A model generated the notes under the pieces. That model saw only the letters and a program-made list of their open reading frames with translations. It was not told the origin of the DNA and ran no database searches. Positions 32,654-41,796 of a DNA stretch of 64,000 nt are shown here, in pieces. Within the stretch, counting starts at the first letter, position 1. Every line of letters starts with the position of its first letter. Position numbers and translations under genes: made by a program. The stretch spans positions 248,001-312,000 of the forward strand of contig JAJLPB010000003.1 of assembly GCA_025548565.1 (NCBI GenBank). The letters are read 5' to 3'. The stretch is from Rugamonas sp. A1-17. GTDB lineage: Bacteria; Pseudomonadota; Gammaproteobacteria; Burkholderiales; Burkholderiaceae_D.

Positions 32654-33922
32654 ATGAAGAACAATCGCATCCTATTTGCGCTATTTCTGATTTACTTTGT
32701 ATTCGCGATTCTGCTCAACAGCGTGGGCACGGTCATCCTTCAGATCATCAACAACTACGGTGTGAGCAAGTCCAGCGCCAGTGTGCTGGAAGGCTTCAAG
32801 GACTTGCCGATTGCGGCGGTGTCCTTCCTGATCGCGTCCTTCCTGCCGCGCCTCGGCTACAAGAAGGCCATGCTGGCCGGGCTGGCCATCGTCACCGCCG
32901 CCTGCGTGGCGATGCCGGTGCTGCCGTCGTTCGCCACCACCAAGCTGTTGTTCTTCTGCGTCGGCGTATCGTTCGCGCTGGTGAAGGTGTCGGTGTATTC
33001 GACACTGGGCCTGATCGCCGCCGACCGCAAACAGCACGCCAGCATGATGAACCTGTTGGAGGGCTTCTTCATGGTCGGCGTGTTGAGCGCCTACTGGGTG
33101 TTCGGCTACTTCATCGATTCGTCCGATCCGCTGTCGCATAGCTGGTTGCAGGTGTACTGGGTGCTGGCCGTGCTGTGCGCGCTGACCTTCGCGCTGGTGC
33201 TGACCACGCACTTCAACGAGGACCTGGCCGCGCTGCCGGAAGGCCGAGGCGTCGCGCAGGATTTCGCGGCCATGCTCAAGCTGTTCTTCAAGCCGCTGGT
33301 GTGCGTGTTCGTCATCACCGCGTTTTTGTATGTGCTGATCGAGCAAAGCGTCGGTACCTGGCTGCCGACGTTTAACAACGAGATCCTGAAGCTGCCGGCC
33401 GCGATGAGCGTGCAGGTGACCAGCATCTTCGCCGCCTGCCTGGCGATCGGACGCCTGTCGGCAGGCGTGTTGATGCGCAAATTGAACTGGTATCCGGTGA
33501 TGAACGCCTGCGTGATCGGCATGGCGGCCATGGTGCTGCTGGCGCTCCCGCTGACGCATGACGTGGTGGCCGATCCGAACATCAGCTGGTCCAGCGCACC
33601 GCTGGCGACCTTTCTGTTCCCCCTGATTGGATTGTTCATGGCGCCGATCTACCCCGGCATCAACTCGGTGATGCTCAGTTCCCTGCCGAAGAACCAGCAC
33701 TCCGCCATGACCGGCTTGCTGGTGATTTTCTCGGCGCTGGGCGGCACCACCGGATCGCTGATCACCGGCTACGTGTTCGGTAATTTCAGCGGCCACTTCG
33801 CTTTCTACCTGACGCTGGTGCCGATTTCTATCGTGCTGATTATGTTGTATTTTTTCAAAAAAGCGGTAGATGACGGTGGTGGTGGTTTCGACCCGTCCGC
33901 TATAATCAGCGGTCAACATTGA
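32654..33922 (+). CDS. MFS sugar transporter (FucP/FHS-like)
   Basis: This 422-residue protein has about 12 membrane segments. SKSSASVLEGFKDLPIAAVSF and the PGINSVMLSSLP block near helix 10 fit the fucose/glucose permease-like branch of the major facilitator superfamily. It would import the disaccharide or its products across the inner membrane. TGGAGACAG precedes the ATG. It follows pgmB by 96 bp containing the dispersed hairpin and precedes a lacI gene by 10 bp, so transporter and regulator are co-transcribed. Confidence 0.87.
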   Translation: MKNNRILFALFLIYFVFAILLNSVGTVILQIINNYGVSKSSASVLEGFKDLPIAAVSFLIASFLPRLGYKKAMLAGLAIVTAACVAMPVLPSFATTKLLFFCVGVSFALVKVSVYSTLGLIAADRKQHASMMNLLEGFFMVGVLSAYWVFGYFIDSSDPLSHSWLQVYWVLAVLCALTFALVLTTHFNEDLAALPEGRGVAQDFAAMLKLFFKPLVCVFVITAFLYVLIEQSVGTWLPTFNNEILKLPAAMSVQVTSIFAACLAIGRLSAGVLMRKLNWYPVMNACVIGMAAMVLLALPLTHDVVADPNISWSSAPLATFLFPLIGLFMAPIYPGINSVMLSSLPKNQHSAMTGLLVIFSALGGTTGSLITGYVFGNFSGHFAFYLTLVPISIVLIMLYFFKKAVDDGGGGFDPSAIISGQH

Positions 33923-33932
33923 ACAATTGTCT

Positions 33933-34946
33933 ATGAACCTGGAGCGCCTCGCGAATTTACTCGGCATGTCGAAGACCACGGTGAGCCGCGCGTTGAACGG
34001 CTATCCCGAGGTGAATGGCCGGACCCGCGAGCGCGTGCTGAAGGCGGCCAAGGAGAACGGCTACCAGCCCAACCCGATGGCGCGTTCGCTGGCGCTGGGG
34101 CGCACCAATGTATTCGGCATCATCTATCCGCTGCTGCCTGCGGACCTGGGCGATCCGATGTTCCTCGACGTGGTGGCCGGCATGTCGGCCGCGCTGGAGA
34201 AGGTCAGCAAGAACCTGATCATCGCGCCGGTGTCGCCGGCGGCGGAGCAGCCGTCGTACCAGCAGATCGTGCGCGGACGGCGGGTCGATGGACTGGTGGT
34301 CAGCCGCACGCTGGTGCGCGATGAGCGCATCGCCTTCCTGAGCAAATCCAAATTCCCCTTTGTCGCGCATGGCCGCACCGAGCTTGGCGCGCCGTATGCA
34401 TGGTTCGACTACGACAACGCGGCCGGCATCCGCATGGCCATGGAACGCTTGCTGGGATTGGGCCATCAGCGCGTGGCGCTGGTCAGCGCTCCGCTGGAAT
34501 TGAACTTCGCCCGCCAGCGCAAGGACGCGTTTGTGGCGGCGATGGCGTCGGCCGGGCTGGCGGTGGATACGCGCTACCTGATCGATAACACGCTGGACCG
34601 CCGCAGCGGCTACCAGGCGATGCAGCAGCTGCTGGCCTGTTCGCCGCGTCCGACCGCAGTCATCGTCGACAATCATCTGTCCGGCGTTGGCGCGGTGCGC
34701 GCGCTGCTCGATGCGGGCGTCGATATCGGCAAGGAGATCTCGGTGATCGTCTGGGGTAGCATGGCCGACACGTTGGCCGGCATCGACGTCACCACCATCG
34801 ACCAGCCGGACGCGCATCAAGCCGGCGCCCGCATGGCCGACATGCTGCTCGCGCTGGTGGACGGCAAGCCGGCCAGCGAGCTGCAGGAGCTGTGGCAGCC
34901 GGTGCTGCTGTCCGGTGCCACCGTCGGACATTGGGGTCAAGTCTGA
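33933..34946 (+). CDS. LacI-family transcriptional regulator with repeat-derived C-terminus
   Basis: This 337-residue protein has the LacI helix-turn-helix at its very N-terminus (LANLLGMSKTTVSRALNGYP) and a sensor domain with DGLVVSRTL and SVIVWGSMADT. It is probably the specific regulator of the alpha-glucoside operon. The ATG at 33933 is used, 10 bp after the MFS stop; a TTG 6 bp earlier also fits the frame. The final residues (HWGQV) and stop codon come from the left arm of the perfect inverted repeat at 34928-35022, implying that the native end was replaced or extended. Confidence 0.86.
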   Translation: MNLERLANLLGMSKTTVSRALNGYPEVNGRTRERVLKAAKENGYQPNPMARSLALGRTNVFGIIYPLLPADLGDPMFLDVVAGMSAALEKVSKNLIIAPVSPAAEQPSYQQIVRGRRVDGLVVSRTLVRDERIAFLSKSKFPFVAHGRTELGAPYAWFDYDNAAGIRMAMERLLGLGHQRVALVSAPLELNFARQRKDAFVAAMASAGLAVDTRYLIDNTLDRRSGYQAMQQLLACSPRPTAVIVDNHLSGVGAVRALLDAGVDIGKEISVIVWGSMADTLAGIDVTTIDQPDAHQAGARMADMLLALVDGKPASELQELWQPVLLSGATVGHWGQV

Positions 34947-35022
34947 CATTCGGACACGAGCGCTACCGTAGCGCCTTGCTACGGTAGCGCTCGTGTCCGA
35001 ATGTCAGACTTGACCCCAATGT
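34928..35022. repeat. Perfect 45-bp inverted repeat shared by two convergent genes
   Basis: Left arm 34928-34972 and right arm 34978-35022 are exact reverse complements around a 5-bp loop. The outer 33 bp match the arms at 25171-25307. The inner stem (GCTACCGTAGC) differs from that copy in sequence but pairs perfectly with itself. It forms the 3' ends of both the LacI gene and the RidA gene and would serve as a bidirectional terminator-like hairpin. Confidence 0.92.
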
Positions 35023-35417
35023 TGAGCGGCGGTAACGATGGCTTCTATTTCAAACAGCATGCCGTCCAGCGCAAGGCGTGGCACGGGGATCAGCGTGCAG
35101 GCGGGGGCGGGATGCTCGCCCCATGCGGCGCGCAGCGCGCTGCTGAAGATCGCCAAACGCGCTTCGCTGTGGTCGACGATCAGTGCAGTGACCTTGGCGA
35201 CGTCGCTCAGCTTAGCGTCCACTGAGGCCAGCGCGGTTCGCAGATTGGCCAGCGCCTGCATGACCTGCGCCTCAAAACTCTCCGACAGCATTCCGTTGAC
35301 GTCCTCGCCGCCCTGGCCTGCGATATAGATAATGCGCGCCGGCGCTTCGGCGACGACGACGTGGCTGTAACCATTGGGGCGGGGATCGTATAGACCGGTG
35401 GGATTGATGAATTTCAT
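35004..35417 (-). CDS. RidA/YjgF-family protein
   Basis: This 137-residue protein matches the RidA family, with YIAGQGGEDVNG, VMQALANLRTALAS, VTALIVD, and PAPACTLIPVPRLA where the family has its conserved R-x-x-V region. RidA proteins hydrolyse reactive enamine/imine intermediates; the catalytic Arg of true RidA is replaced around CTLIPV, so function may differ. The ATG at 35417 follows AAGGA. Like the convergent LacI gene, it ends in HWGQV supplied by the inverted repeat. It is divergent from the SoxR gene with a SoxR-like box in between. Confidence 0.83.
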   Translation of the reverse strand: MKFINPTGLYDPRPNGYSHVVVAEAPARIIYIAGQGGEDVNGMLSESFEAQVMQALANLRTALASVDAKLSDVAKVTALIVDHSEARLAIFSSALRAAWGEHPAPACTLIPVPRLALDGMLFEIEAIVTAAQHWGQV

Positions 35418-35457
35418 GGTGTCCTTCAAGCGGTGAATGTGAGGACACTATAAAATC

Positions 35458-35473
35458 TCAACTTAACTTGAGG
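35458..35473. promoter_or_regulatory. SoxR-like box between ridA-like and soxR genes
   Basis: CTCAACTTAACTTGAG (35458-35473), extended as TCTCAACTTAACTTGAGG, matches 16 of 18 positions of the known enterobacterial SoxR box (CCTCAAGTTAACTTGAGG). It lies in the 69-bp spacer of two divergent genes, so one SoxR dimer could control both. Confidence 0.75.
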
Positions 35474-35486
35474 TCAAGGATTTTAT

Positions 35487-35930
35487 ATGGCATCTCCCCC
35501 GAAGGAACTCGGCGTCGGCGAGCTGGCCGCGCGAGCCGGCGTGGCGGTATCGGCGCTGCACTTCTACGAAGCCAAGGGCTTGATCCATTCGGTCCGCTCC
35601 AGCGGCAACCAGCGGCGCTATGCGCGCTCGGTGCTGAGGCGGCTGGCGGTGATCAAGGTGGCGCAGCGCGTCGGCCTGCCGCTGGCGGACATTGCGCAGG
35701 CGCTGGATGCGCTGCCGTCCGGCCGCACGCCCACGGTGGCCGACTGGCGCCGTTTGTCGGCCGCGTGGAAACTGGAGCTCGAGGAGCGCATCAAGACCCT
35801 GACCCAACTGCGCGATCAACTCGACGGCTGCATCGGCTGCGGATGCCTGTCGTTGAGAGCCTGCCCGCTGCGCAACGCGCAGGATGCGTTGGCGCAGGAG
35901 GGCGCCGGACCGCATTTCGAGTCTCGTTGA
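35487..35930 (+). CDS. soxR: SoxR, redox-sensing MerR-family regulator
   Basis: This 147-residue protein has an N-terminal MerR winged helix ([13 protein letters not shown]), a dimerisation coiled coil, and the C-terminal 2Fe-2S motif [12 protein letters not shown] (C-x2-C-x-C-x5-C). This motif distinguishes SoxR from other MerR proteins. Oxidation of the cluster by redox-cycling compounds activates target promoters. The start at 35487 lies 14 bp after the SoxR-like box. The obvious target here is the divergent RidA-like gene, since no soxS is present. Confidence 0.9.
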   Translation: MASPPKELGVGELAARAGVAVSALHFYEAKGLIHSVRSSGNQRRYARSVLRRLAVIKVAQRVGLPLADIAQALDALPSGRTPTVADWRRLSAAWKLELEERIKTLTQLRDQLDGCIGCGCLSLRACPLRNAQDALAQEGAGPHFESR

Positions 35931-36227
35931 ACTCCTTGTTGCATATTTTTTTCTGACGGATTAGTATCAGGTCAATCGCTGCCGGCTTGAATCCTTACGC
36001 CGGCTCCGATCCTTGACCTGCGCGACCTCGGCTCCCCGCCCTCGTCGCAACGGCGACAGGTACGCAAGGTGCCTGTTTCAGTCATCGCAGTCCGGATGCT
36101 GAATGTTTATCCAGACCCACCCCGTTGGCTTATATCGATCCTGACTCCCTCAGGCGCGCATTGCACCAGCACGTGGGTACGAATCGTCACTCGCATAGCC
36201 AGTCACTTTCTAAAAATGGAGACAACC
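35931..36227 (+). other. Long leader region before the pectate lyase gene
   Basis: About 297 bp separate soxR from the pectate lyase start. Two hairpins are visible: GCCGGC ... GCCGGC around 35979-36005, and CAGGTACGCAAGGTGCCTG around 36056-36074. No riboswitch class could be recognised. An open frame across it lacks a start supported by a ribosome site. Confidence 0.4.
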
Positions 36228-37673
36228 TTGAAATATTCACTCATCGCCGCCGGCATCCTGCTGGCATCGGCCGCACAGGCCGCAACCATCGATGCCAAGA
36301 CCCTCGTCGGCGCCAGCACGCCTTTGCAGACCGCCCAATACGGCGTGCGCAATTACTCGGCCCCGGTGCTCACCGGCGGCTTGCACGATCCCGCCAACTA
36401 CGCGGCCGCGCCCAAGCTGCCTGTGTGGCAGTTCGCCTCGGCCGATCCCACCGGCGGCGTGCTGACCTTTGAGCGCGACAGCGCGCCCGCCACCGGCTGG
36501 CACGCCCGGACGCGCAAGACGCCGGTGCTGGTGACGGGCGGCGGCTCGGCCACCGCCAACCGCGTCTACACCGTGTACAACGGCCAGCAGCTGGTGGCCG
36601 CCATCAATGAAGCCGGCAACGAGCCGAAGATCATCCGCGTGATCGGCCACATCGATCTGCGCTGGAGCCAGAACAATACGGTCTTCAAGGAATACACGAG
36701 CTATTCGGACCAGAAGCTGGGCGGCTCGATCAGCATTCCGTCGAACACCACGCTGGTCGGCATCAACGACGCGCAAGGCCGGCCCGCGCGCATCACCGGC
36801 ACGTCGTTGCTGATCGGCGGCGAGTTGCCGCTGACGGCAGGCGGCGATCCCGAGACGGACTTCAAGAAGTGGATTGCCGATGGCAAGGATGGCGACGATT
36901 ACCCGACCTGGACGCGCAACGTCATCGTGCGCAACCTGGTGCTCGATACGCCGTGGGACGTCAATCCCGAGGACTCGGCCAACGCCTACGCCGATGGCCT
37001 GACCGTATCGCGCGGCCAGAACATCTACCTCGACCACCTGACCATCAGCGATGGCGACACGCCCGACTCGCTGGCCGTCTCTCCCTACACCACGCGGCAT
37101 GACGGCGCGCTGGATGTGGTGCGTGGCAGCGATTACGTCACCATCGCCAACAGCTATTTCGGCAAACACCACAAGACCACGCTGGTGGGTAATGGCGACT
37201 CCGGCCGCGCATGGAGCGACGAGGGACGCATGCACGTCACCTTTACCGGCAACTGGTGGGATGGCGCGACCACGCGCTTGCCGTTGAACCGGTATGGACA
37301 GGTCCACCTGTTCAACAACCTTGTCACCGGCAGCGTATCGACCAAGGACGCCGATGTGAAGTTCGAAAGCGGCTCCGATGCGCGCTACCACTCGAATATG
37401 CTGGTCGAGAATAACTACTACAACCTCACGGGCCTCAAGCTGTCCGAGTTCTGCGGAAAGGTCATCAAGGGCAAGGACTACACCGGCTTCCGTTCGTCCG
37501 GCCACGTCTTCGTCAGCGATAAGTCGGGCACCAACCTGGTTGACGGCCAGTGCGGCCTTGCGCCGCCAAGTTCCGCCAACGTGTGGACGCCGCCGTATCT
37601 GTACGCGCTGCAGACCGCGACAGCGGCGCAGATCTCCGTGGCGGCCAACGCCGGCGCCGGCAAATTGAAGTGA
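36228..37673 (+). CDS. Secreted pectate lyase, polysaccharide lyase family 1
   Basis: This 481-residue protein has a signal peptide (MKYSLIAAGILLASAAQA). PL1 parallel beta-helix features follow: DGLTVSRGQNIYLDHLTISDG, HDGALDVVRGSDYVTIANSYF (split here), GKHHKTTLVGN, and RLPLNRYGQVHLFNN with the catalytic Arg region. It would cleave polygalacturonate by beta-elimination, with Ca2+ bound by the Asp cluster. I prefer the TTG at 36228, since GGAGAC lies 6-7 bp before it as in several neighbouring genes; an ATG at 36216 would make GGAG part of codons 1-2. It is followed by a PEP-CTERM gene after 29 bp. Confidence 0.88.
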   Translation: MKYSLIAAGILLASAAQAATIDAKTLVGASTPLQTAQYGVRNYSAPVLTGGLHDPANYAAAPKLPVWQFASADPTGGVLTFERDSAPATGWHARTRKTPVLVTGGGSATANRVYTVYNGQQLVAAINEAGNEPKIIRVIGHIDLRWSQNNTVFKEYTSYSDQKLGGSISIPSNTTLVGINDAQGRPARITGTSLLIGGELPLTAGGDPETDFKKWIADGKDGDDYPTWTRNVIVRNLVLDTPWDVNPEDSANAYADGLTVSRGQNIYLDHLTISDGDTPDSLAVSPYTTRHDGALDVVRGSDYVTIANSYFGKHHKTTLVGNGDSGRAWSDEGRMHVTFTGNWWDGATTRLPLNRYGQVHLFNNLVTGSVSTKDADVKFESGSDARYHSNMLVENNYYNLTGLKLSEFCGKVIKGKDYTGFRSSGHVFVSDKSGTNLVDGQCGLAPPSSANVWTPPYLYALQTATAAQISVAANAGAGKLK

Positions 37674-37702
37674 TCGCATCGATATCGGAAAGGCGGAGAA
37701 GC

Positions 37703-38320
37703 ATGTTTTTCAAACGTTTGAGTTTCATTCTCGCGCTGTGCCTCGCAGCCGGCGCTGCGCAGGCCGCGCTGGTGGTCGACACGGGTACGCCGTCGAATGC
37801 CGTCGGCAGCGGCTGGGCCTTCAACAGCAACCATAGCTACGCCGGGCGATTCTCGGTCGCGGCTGCGCTGACCATCGACAGCATCGCCGGCTATTTCCGC
37901 ACCGATGCCGGGACGGTCGGCGTTAGCCTGTTCAGCAACAGCGGGGACGGCGACGGCGGCTTCATACCGGGCGGCGTGCTGCAATCGGCGAGCGTGACCA
38001 CCGTCGCCGGCGCGTTGGCCTGGAACGGTGTGTCGGCGTTGGACTGGACGGTGGGGCCCGGCACGTACTGGGTGGTGTTCACGTCGAGCTATGGCGCCGG
38101 CAGCCAAAGCAGTATGCCGGGCATGGCGTCGCAAGCGCTGGGCGGTTATGCGTTGATGCAGGGGGGGCAGTGGTATGACGCGACCTTTCTGGGATTGGGG
38201 CAGGGGCTGCGAGTAGATGGTGCTCTGGCGTCCAGCGTACCGGAACCGGCCGGCACGACGATGTTCATCGCCGGCCTGGCTGGTATTGGTGTGCTGGCCC
38301 GCCGCCGCAAGCGGGGCTGA
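37703..38320 (+). CDS. PEP-CTERM sorting-domain protein
   Basis: This 205-residue protein has a signal peptide ending AQA. Its C-terminus has the PEP-CTERM tripartite signal: VPEP, a hydrophobic helix (TTMFIAGLAGIGVLA) and a basic tail RRRKRG. Such proteins are recognised by an exosortase (EpsH/XrtA), not present here, and are linked to exopolysaccharide or the cell surface. AGGCGGAG precedes the ATG. Its position 29 bp after the pectate lyase gene suggests co-expression, but its own beta-sandwich-like middle gives no clear function. Confidence 0.87.
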   Translation: MFFKRLSFILALCLAAGAAQAALVVDTGTPSNAVGSGWAFNSNHSYAGRFSVAAALTIDSIAGYFRTDAGTVGVSLFSNSGDGDGGFIPGGVLQSASVTTVAGALAWNGVSALDWTVGPGTYWVVFTSSYGAGSQSSMPGMASQALGGYALMQGGQWYDATFLGLGQGLRVDGALASSVPEPAGTTMFIAGLAGIGVLARRRKRG

Positions 38321-38358
38321 GGCCTGACGGGAGGCAGAGCATGGCCTCCCGTTCGGTC

Positions 38359-41300
38359 TTACATATTGCGGCGGTACTGGCCGCCGACTTCGAACAGCGC
38401 CGTCGTGATCTGGCCCAGCGAGCAGACGCGCACGGCGTCCATCAGCTTTTCAAACACGTTGGCGTTGTCGATGGCCGCTTGCTGCAAGGCGGCCAGCGCT
38501 TGCGGCGCGTGCTCCGCGTTACGGGCGTGGAAGTCCGCCAGGCGGGTGAGCTGCGATTGCTTCTCGTCGTCGGTGGAACGCGCCAGTTCGATCTTCTGCG
38601 GCTCGCCGGTCGCCTTCGGATTGCGGAAGGTGTTGACGCCGATGATGGGCAGCGTGCCGTCGTGCTTCTGGTGCTCGTACAGCATCGACTCTTCCTGGAT
38701 CTTGCCGCGCTGGTAGCCGGTTTCCATCGCGCCCAATACGCCGCCACGTTCGGCGATGCGCTCGAACTCCTGCAGCACCGCTTCCTCCACCAGGTCGGTC
38801 AGTTCTTCCATGATGAACGAGCCCTGGTTCGGATTCTCGTTCTTGGCCAGGCCCCATTCGCGGTTGATGATCAGCTGGATCGCCAGCGCGCGGCGCACGG
38901 ATTCGTCGGTCGGCGTGGTGATCGCTTCGTCGTAGGCGTTGGTGTGCAGCGAGTTGCAGTTGTCGTAGATCGCGATCAGCGCCTGCAGCGTGGTGCGGAT
39001 GTCGTTGAAGTCGATCTCCTGCGCGTGCAGCGAGCGGCCCGACGTCTGCACGTGGTATTTGAGCTTTTGCGAACGGTCGTTGGCGCCGTATTTGTCGCGC
39101 ATCGCCACCGCCCACAGGCGGCGCGCCACGCGGCCCAGCACCGTGTATTCCGGGTCCATGCCGTTGGAGAAGAAGAACGACAGGTTCGGTGCGAAGTCGT
39201 CGATGTGCATGCCGCGCGCCAGGTAGGCTTCCACAAACGTGAAGCCGTTCGACAGTGTGAACGCCAGCTGCGAGATCGGGTTCGCGCCCGCCTCGGCGAT
39301 GTGGTAGCCGGAGATCGACACCGAGTAGAAGTTGCGCACCTGGTGGTGGACGAAGTATTCCTGGATGTCGCCCATCACCTTCAGCGAGAACTCGGTCGAG
39401 AAGATGCAGGTGTTCTGCCCCTGGTCTTCCTTCAGGATGTCCGCCTGCACGGTGCCGCGCACGTTCTGCAGCACCCAGTCCTTGATCTTGGCCGCTTCGT
39501 CGGCGCTCGGCTGGCGCTTGTTCTCTTCGACGAATTTTTCGACTTGCTGGTCGATGGCGGTGTTCATGAACATCGCCAGGATGGTTGGCGCCGGCCCGTT
39601 GATGGTCATCGAGACCGAGGTGCTCGGGCTGCACAGGTTGAAGCCGTCGTACAGCACCTTCATGTCGTCCAGCGTGGCGATCGATACGCCCGAGTTGCCG
39701 ACCTTGCCGTAGATGTCCGGACGCAGCGCGGGATCGGCACCGTACAGGGTGACGGAGTCGAAGGCGGTCGACAGGCGCTTGGCGTCCATGCCGGTGGAGA
39801 CCAGCTTGAAGCGGCGGTTGGTGCGGAAGGCGTCGCCTTCGCCGGCGAACATGCGGGTCGGGTCTTCGCCTTCGCGCTTGAAGGCGAAGACGCCGGCTGT
39901 GAACGGGAAGGAGCCCGGCACGTTTTCCAGCATCAGGAAGCGCAGCACTTCGCCGTGATCTTCATAGCGCGGCAGGGCCACCTTGCGGATCTTGGTGCCG
40001 GACAGCGTGTGCTGGACCAGGCGGGTGCGGATTTCCTTGTCGCGGATTTTGACGACGTAATCGTCGCCTGCGTAGGCGGCCTGCATGTCCGGCCACTGGG
40101 CCAGCAGCTTCTTGGCGCCGCCATCCATTTCCGCATCGCGTTCGGCGATGAGATCATCGAAGTCGGCGGTTTTGTGGGCGATGGCCAGCATGCGTTTCGA
40201 TTCGGTCAGCTGCTGGCGTTCGCGCGCCAGCGTCACCTGCTTGCGCGTGAAGCGGTGGTAGCCGCGCACGGTGTCGGCGATCTCCGCCAGATAGCGCGCG
40301 CGTGCCGGCGGCACGATCACATGTTTGCCGCTGGAGAAGCGCACATCCACCGGCGCCAGCTTGCCCGGCTTGGCCTTCAGGCCGAATTGCGCCAGCTTGG
40401 GCAGCAAGCCTTGATACAGCGCGGTGACGCCGTCGTCGTTGAAGCGCGATGCTTGCGTGCCGTAGACCGGCATTTCGTCCGGACGCTTGCTCCACATTTC
40501 GCGGTTGCGCTGGTACTGCTTGGCGACGTCGCGCAGCGCGTCCTGCGAGCCTTTGCGGTCGAATTTGTTGATGGCGATGAAGTCGGCGAAATCGAGCATG
40601 TCGATTTTTTCCAGCTGCGATGCGGCGCCGAATTCCGGCGTCATCACGTACATGGATACATCGACGTGCGGCACGATGGCGGCGTCGCCCTGGCCGATGC
40701 CGGAGGTTTCGACTATCACCAGGTCGAAGCCCGCCACCTTGCAGGCGGCGATAACGTCAGGCAGCGCCTGCGAAATCTCGGAGCCCGCTTCGCGCGTGGC
40801 CAGTGAGCGCATGAAGACGCGTGTCTGGCCGTTCCACGGATTGATCGCGTTCATGCGGATACGGTCGCCCAGCAGCGCGCCGCCGGATTTGCGGCGCGAC
40901 GGATCGATCGAGATGATGGCGATGTTGACGGCGTCGCCCTGGTCGAGGCGGATGCGGCGTATCAGTTCATCGGTCAGCGAGGATTTGCCGGCGCCGCCGG
41001 TGCCGGTGATGCCCAGCGTCGGCACGGCCAGGTCTTCGGCGGCGGCCAGCAGTTCGGCGCGCAGGGCGGGGGAGGCTTTTTCGTTTTCCAGCGCGGTGAT
41101 CAGTTGGGCCAGCGGGCGGTGGCGATTGGCGATATCGTCTTCGCGCAGCGGCGCCAGCGAGGTTGGCGAGTACTGGGACAGGTCGATGTCGCACTGCTGC
41201 ACCATCCACTGGATCATGCCGACGAGGCCCATGCGCTGGCCGTCCTCGGGGCTGAAGATCTTGGTGACGCCGTAGGCATGCAGGTCGGCGATTTCGTCGG

Positions 41301-41646
41301 GGACGATGACGCCGCCGCCGCCGCCGAATACCTTGATGTGCGCGCCGCCGCGCTGGCGCAGCAGGTCGATCATGTATTTGAAGTATTCGACGTGGCCGCC
41401 CTGGTAGCTGGAGATGGCGATGCCTTGCACGTCTTCGGCCAAGGCGGCGGTGACCACTTCGTCGACCGAGCGGTTGTGGCCAAGGTGGACCACTTCCACG
41501 CCGTTCGATTGCAGGATGCGGCGCATGATGTTGATCGAGGCGTCGTGGCCGTCGAACAGCGAGGCGGCGGTGACGAAACGGACTTTGTTGTTCAGGCGCG
41601 GCTGATCCGGCACGGCTGCGATTTTCGGAGCGGAGAGGTCGTTCAT
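38359..41646 (-). CDS. icmF: Fused isobutyryl-CoA mutase IcmF
   Basis: This 1095-residue protein has an N-terminal B12-binding domain ([11 protein letters not shown], His as the cobalt ligand). A MeaI-type G-protein chaperone domain follows (Walker [11 protein letters not shown] near residue 220, then [16 protein letters not shown] segment), and a C-terminal methylmalonyl-CoA-mutase-type barrel completes the layout. This domain order is diagnostic of IcmF, which interconverts isobutyryl-CoA and n-butyryl-CoA (or pivalyl- and isovaleryl-CoA) with adenosylcobalamin, GTP driving cofactor loading. AAGGGA precedes the ATG. A palindromic site resembling the LiuR box of branched-chain amino-acid regulons lies 34-54 bp upstream. 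Confidence 0.95.
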   Translation of the reverse strand: MNDLSAPKIAAVPDQPRLNNKVRFVTAASLFDGHDASINIMRRILQSNGVEVVHLGHNRSVDEVVTAALAEDVQGIAISSYQGGHVEYFKYMIDLLRQRGGAHIKVFGGGGGVIVPDEIADLHAYGVTKIFSPEDGQRMGLVGMIQWMVQQCDIDLSQYSPTSLAPLREDDIANRHRPLAQLITALENEKASPALRAELLAAAEDLAVPTLGITGTGGAGKSSLTDELIRRIRLDQGDAVNIAIISIDPSRRKSGGALLGDRIRMNAINPWNGQTRVFMRSLATREAGSEISQALPDVIAACKVAGFDLVIVETSGIGQGDAAIVPHVDVSMYVMTPEFGAASQLEKIDMLDFADFIAINKFDRKGSQDALRDVAKQYQRNREMWSKRPDEMPVYGTQASRFNDDGVTALYQGLLPKLAQFGLKAKPGKLAPVDVRFSSGKHVIVPPARARYLAEIADTVRGYHRFTRKQVTLARERQQLTESKRMLAIAHKTADFDDLIAERDAEMDGGAKKLLAQWPDMQAAYAGDDYVVKIRDKEIRTRLVQHTLSGTKIRKVALPRYEDHGEVLRFLMLENVPGSFPFTAGVFAFKREGEDPTRMFAGEGDAFRTNRRFKLVSTGMDAKRLSTAFDSVTLYGADPALRPDIYGKVGNSGVSIATLDDMKVLYDGFNLCSPSTSVSMTINGPAPTILAMFMNTAIDQQVEKFVEENKRQPSADEAAKIKDWVLQNVRGTVQADILKEDQGQNTCIFSTEFSLKVMGDIQEYFVHHQVRNFYSVSISGYHIAEAGANPISQLAFTLSNGFTFVEAYLARGMHIDDFAPNLSFFFSNGMDPEYTVLGRVARRLWAVAMRDKYGANDRSQKLKYHVQTSGRSLHAQEIDFNDIRTTLQALIAIYDNCNSLHTNAYDEAITTPTDESVRRALAIQLIINREWGLAKNENPNQGSFIMEELTDLVEEAVLQEFERIAERGGVLGAMETGYQRGKIQEESMLYEHQKHDGTLPIIGVNTFRNPKATGEPQKIELARSTDDEKQSQLTRLADFHARNAEHAPQALAALQQAAIDNANVFEKLMDAVRVCSLGQITTALFEVGGQYRRNM

Positions 41647-41679
41647 GGTGTCCCTTGTGCTTTTATTCAGTTCATTATA

Positions 41680-41699
41680 TGACGTTTACGTTAACGTCA
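41680..41699. promoter_or_regulatory. LiuR-like operator upstream of icmF
   Basis: TGACGTTTACGTTAACGTCA is palindromic at 18 of 20 positions. The core TTTACGTTAACGTCAA resembles the MerR-family LiuR motif reported for proteobacterial branched-chain amino-acid and acyl-CoA catabolism genes. The match is from memory of the consensus, not a search. Confidence 0.55.
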
Positions 41700-41715
41700 A
41701 GTCAAGCGAATTTTT

Positions 41716-41785
41716 GTCGTTCCCGCGCAGGCGGGAACCCATGCTGAGCGTGCGCCGTATGGGTTCCCGCTTTCGCGGGAACGAC
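41716..41785. repeat. Dispersed palindromic repeat between IOR and icmF genes
   Basis: Arm 41716-41742 pairs with 41759-41785 as an inverted repeat. The core TTCCCGCGCAGGCGGGAA is related to the element at 32569-32620. The right arm carries TTTC where the left has GCAG, at the tip of the inner hairpin, so the inner stem is preserved. Confidence 0.85.
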
Positions 41786-41796
41786 GGGGCGGCGGT

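Noticed and set aside
34928..35022. Terminal inverted repeats of an insertion sequence
   Set aside because: The arms are adjacent with a 5-bp loop; no transposase gene lies between or beside them.
36056..36074. c-di-GMP or other riboswitch before the pectate lyase gene
   Set aside because: Only one short GNRA-like hairpin matches; the conserved bases of known classes are not present.
38341..40806. Long plus-strand open frame opposite icmF
   Set aside because: Antisense shadow of a well-defined enzyme; no recognisable domain.
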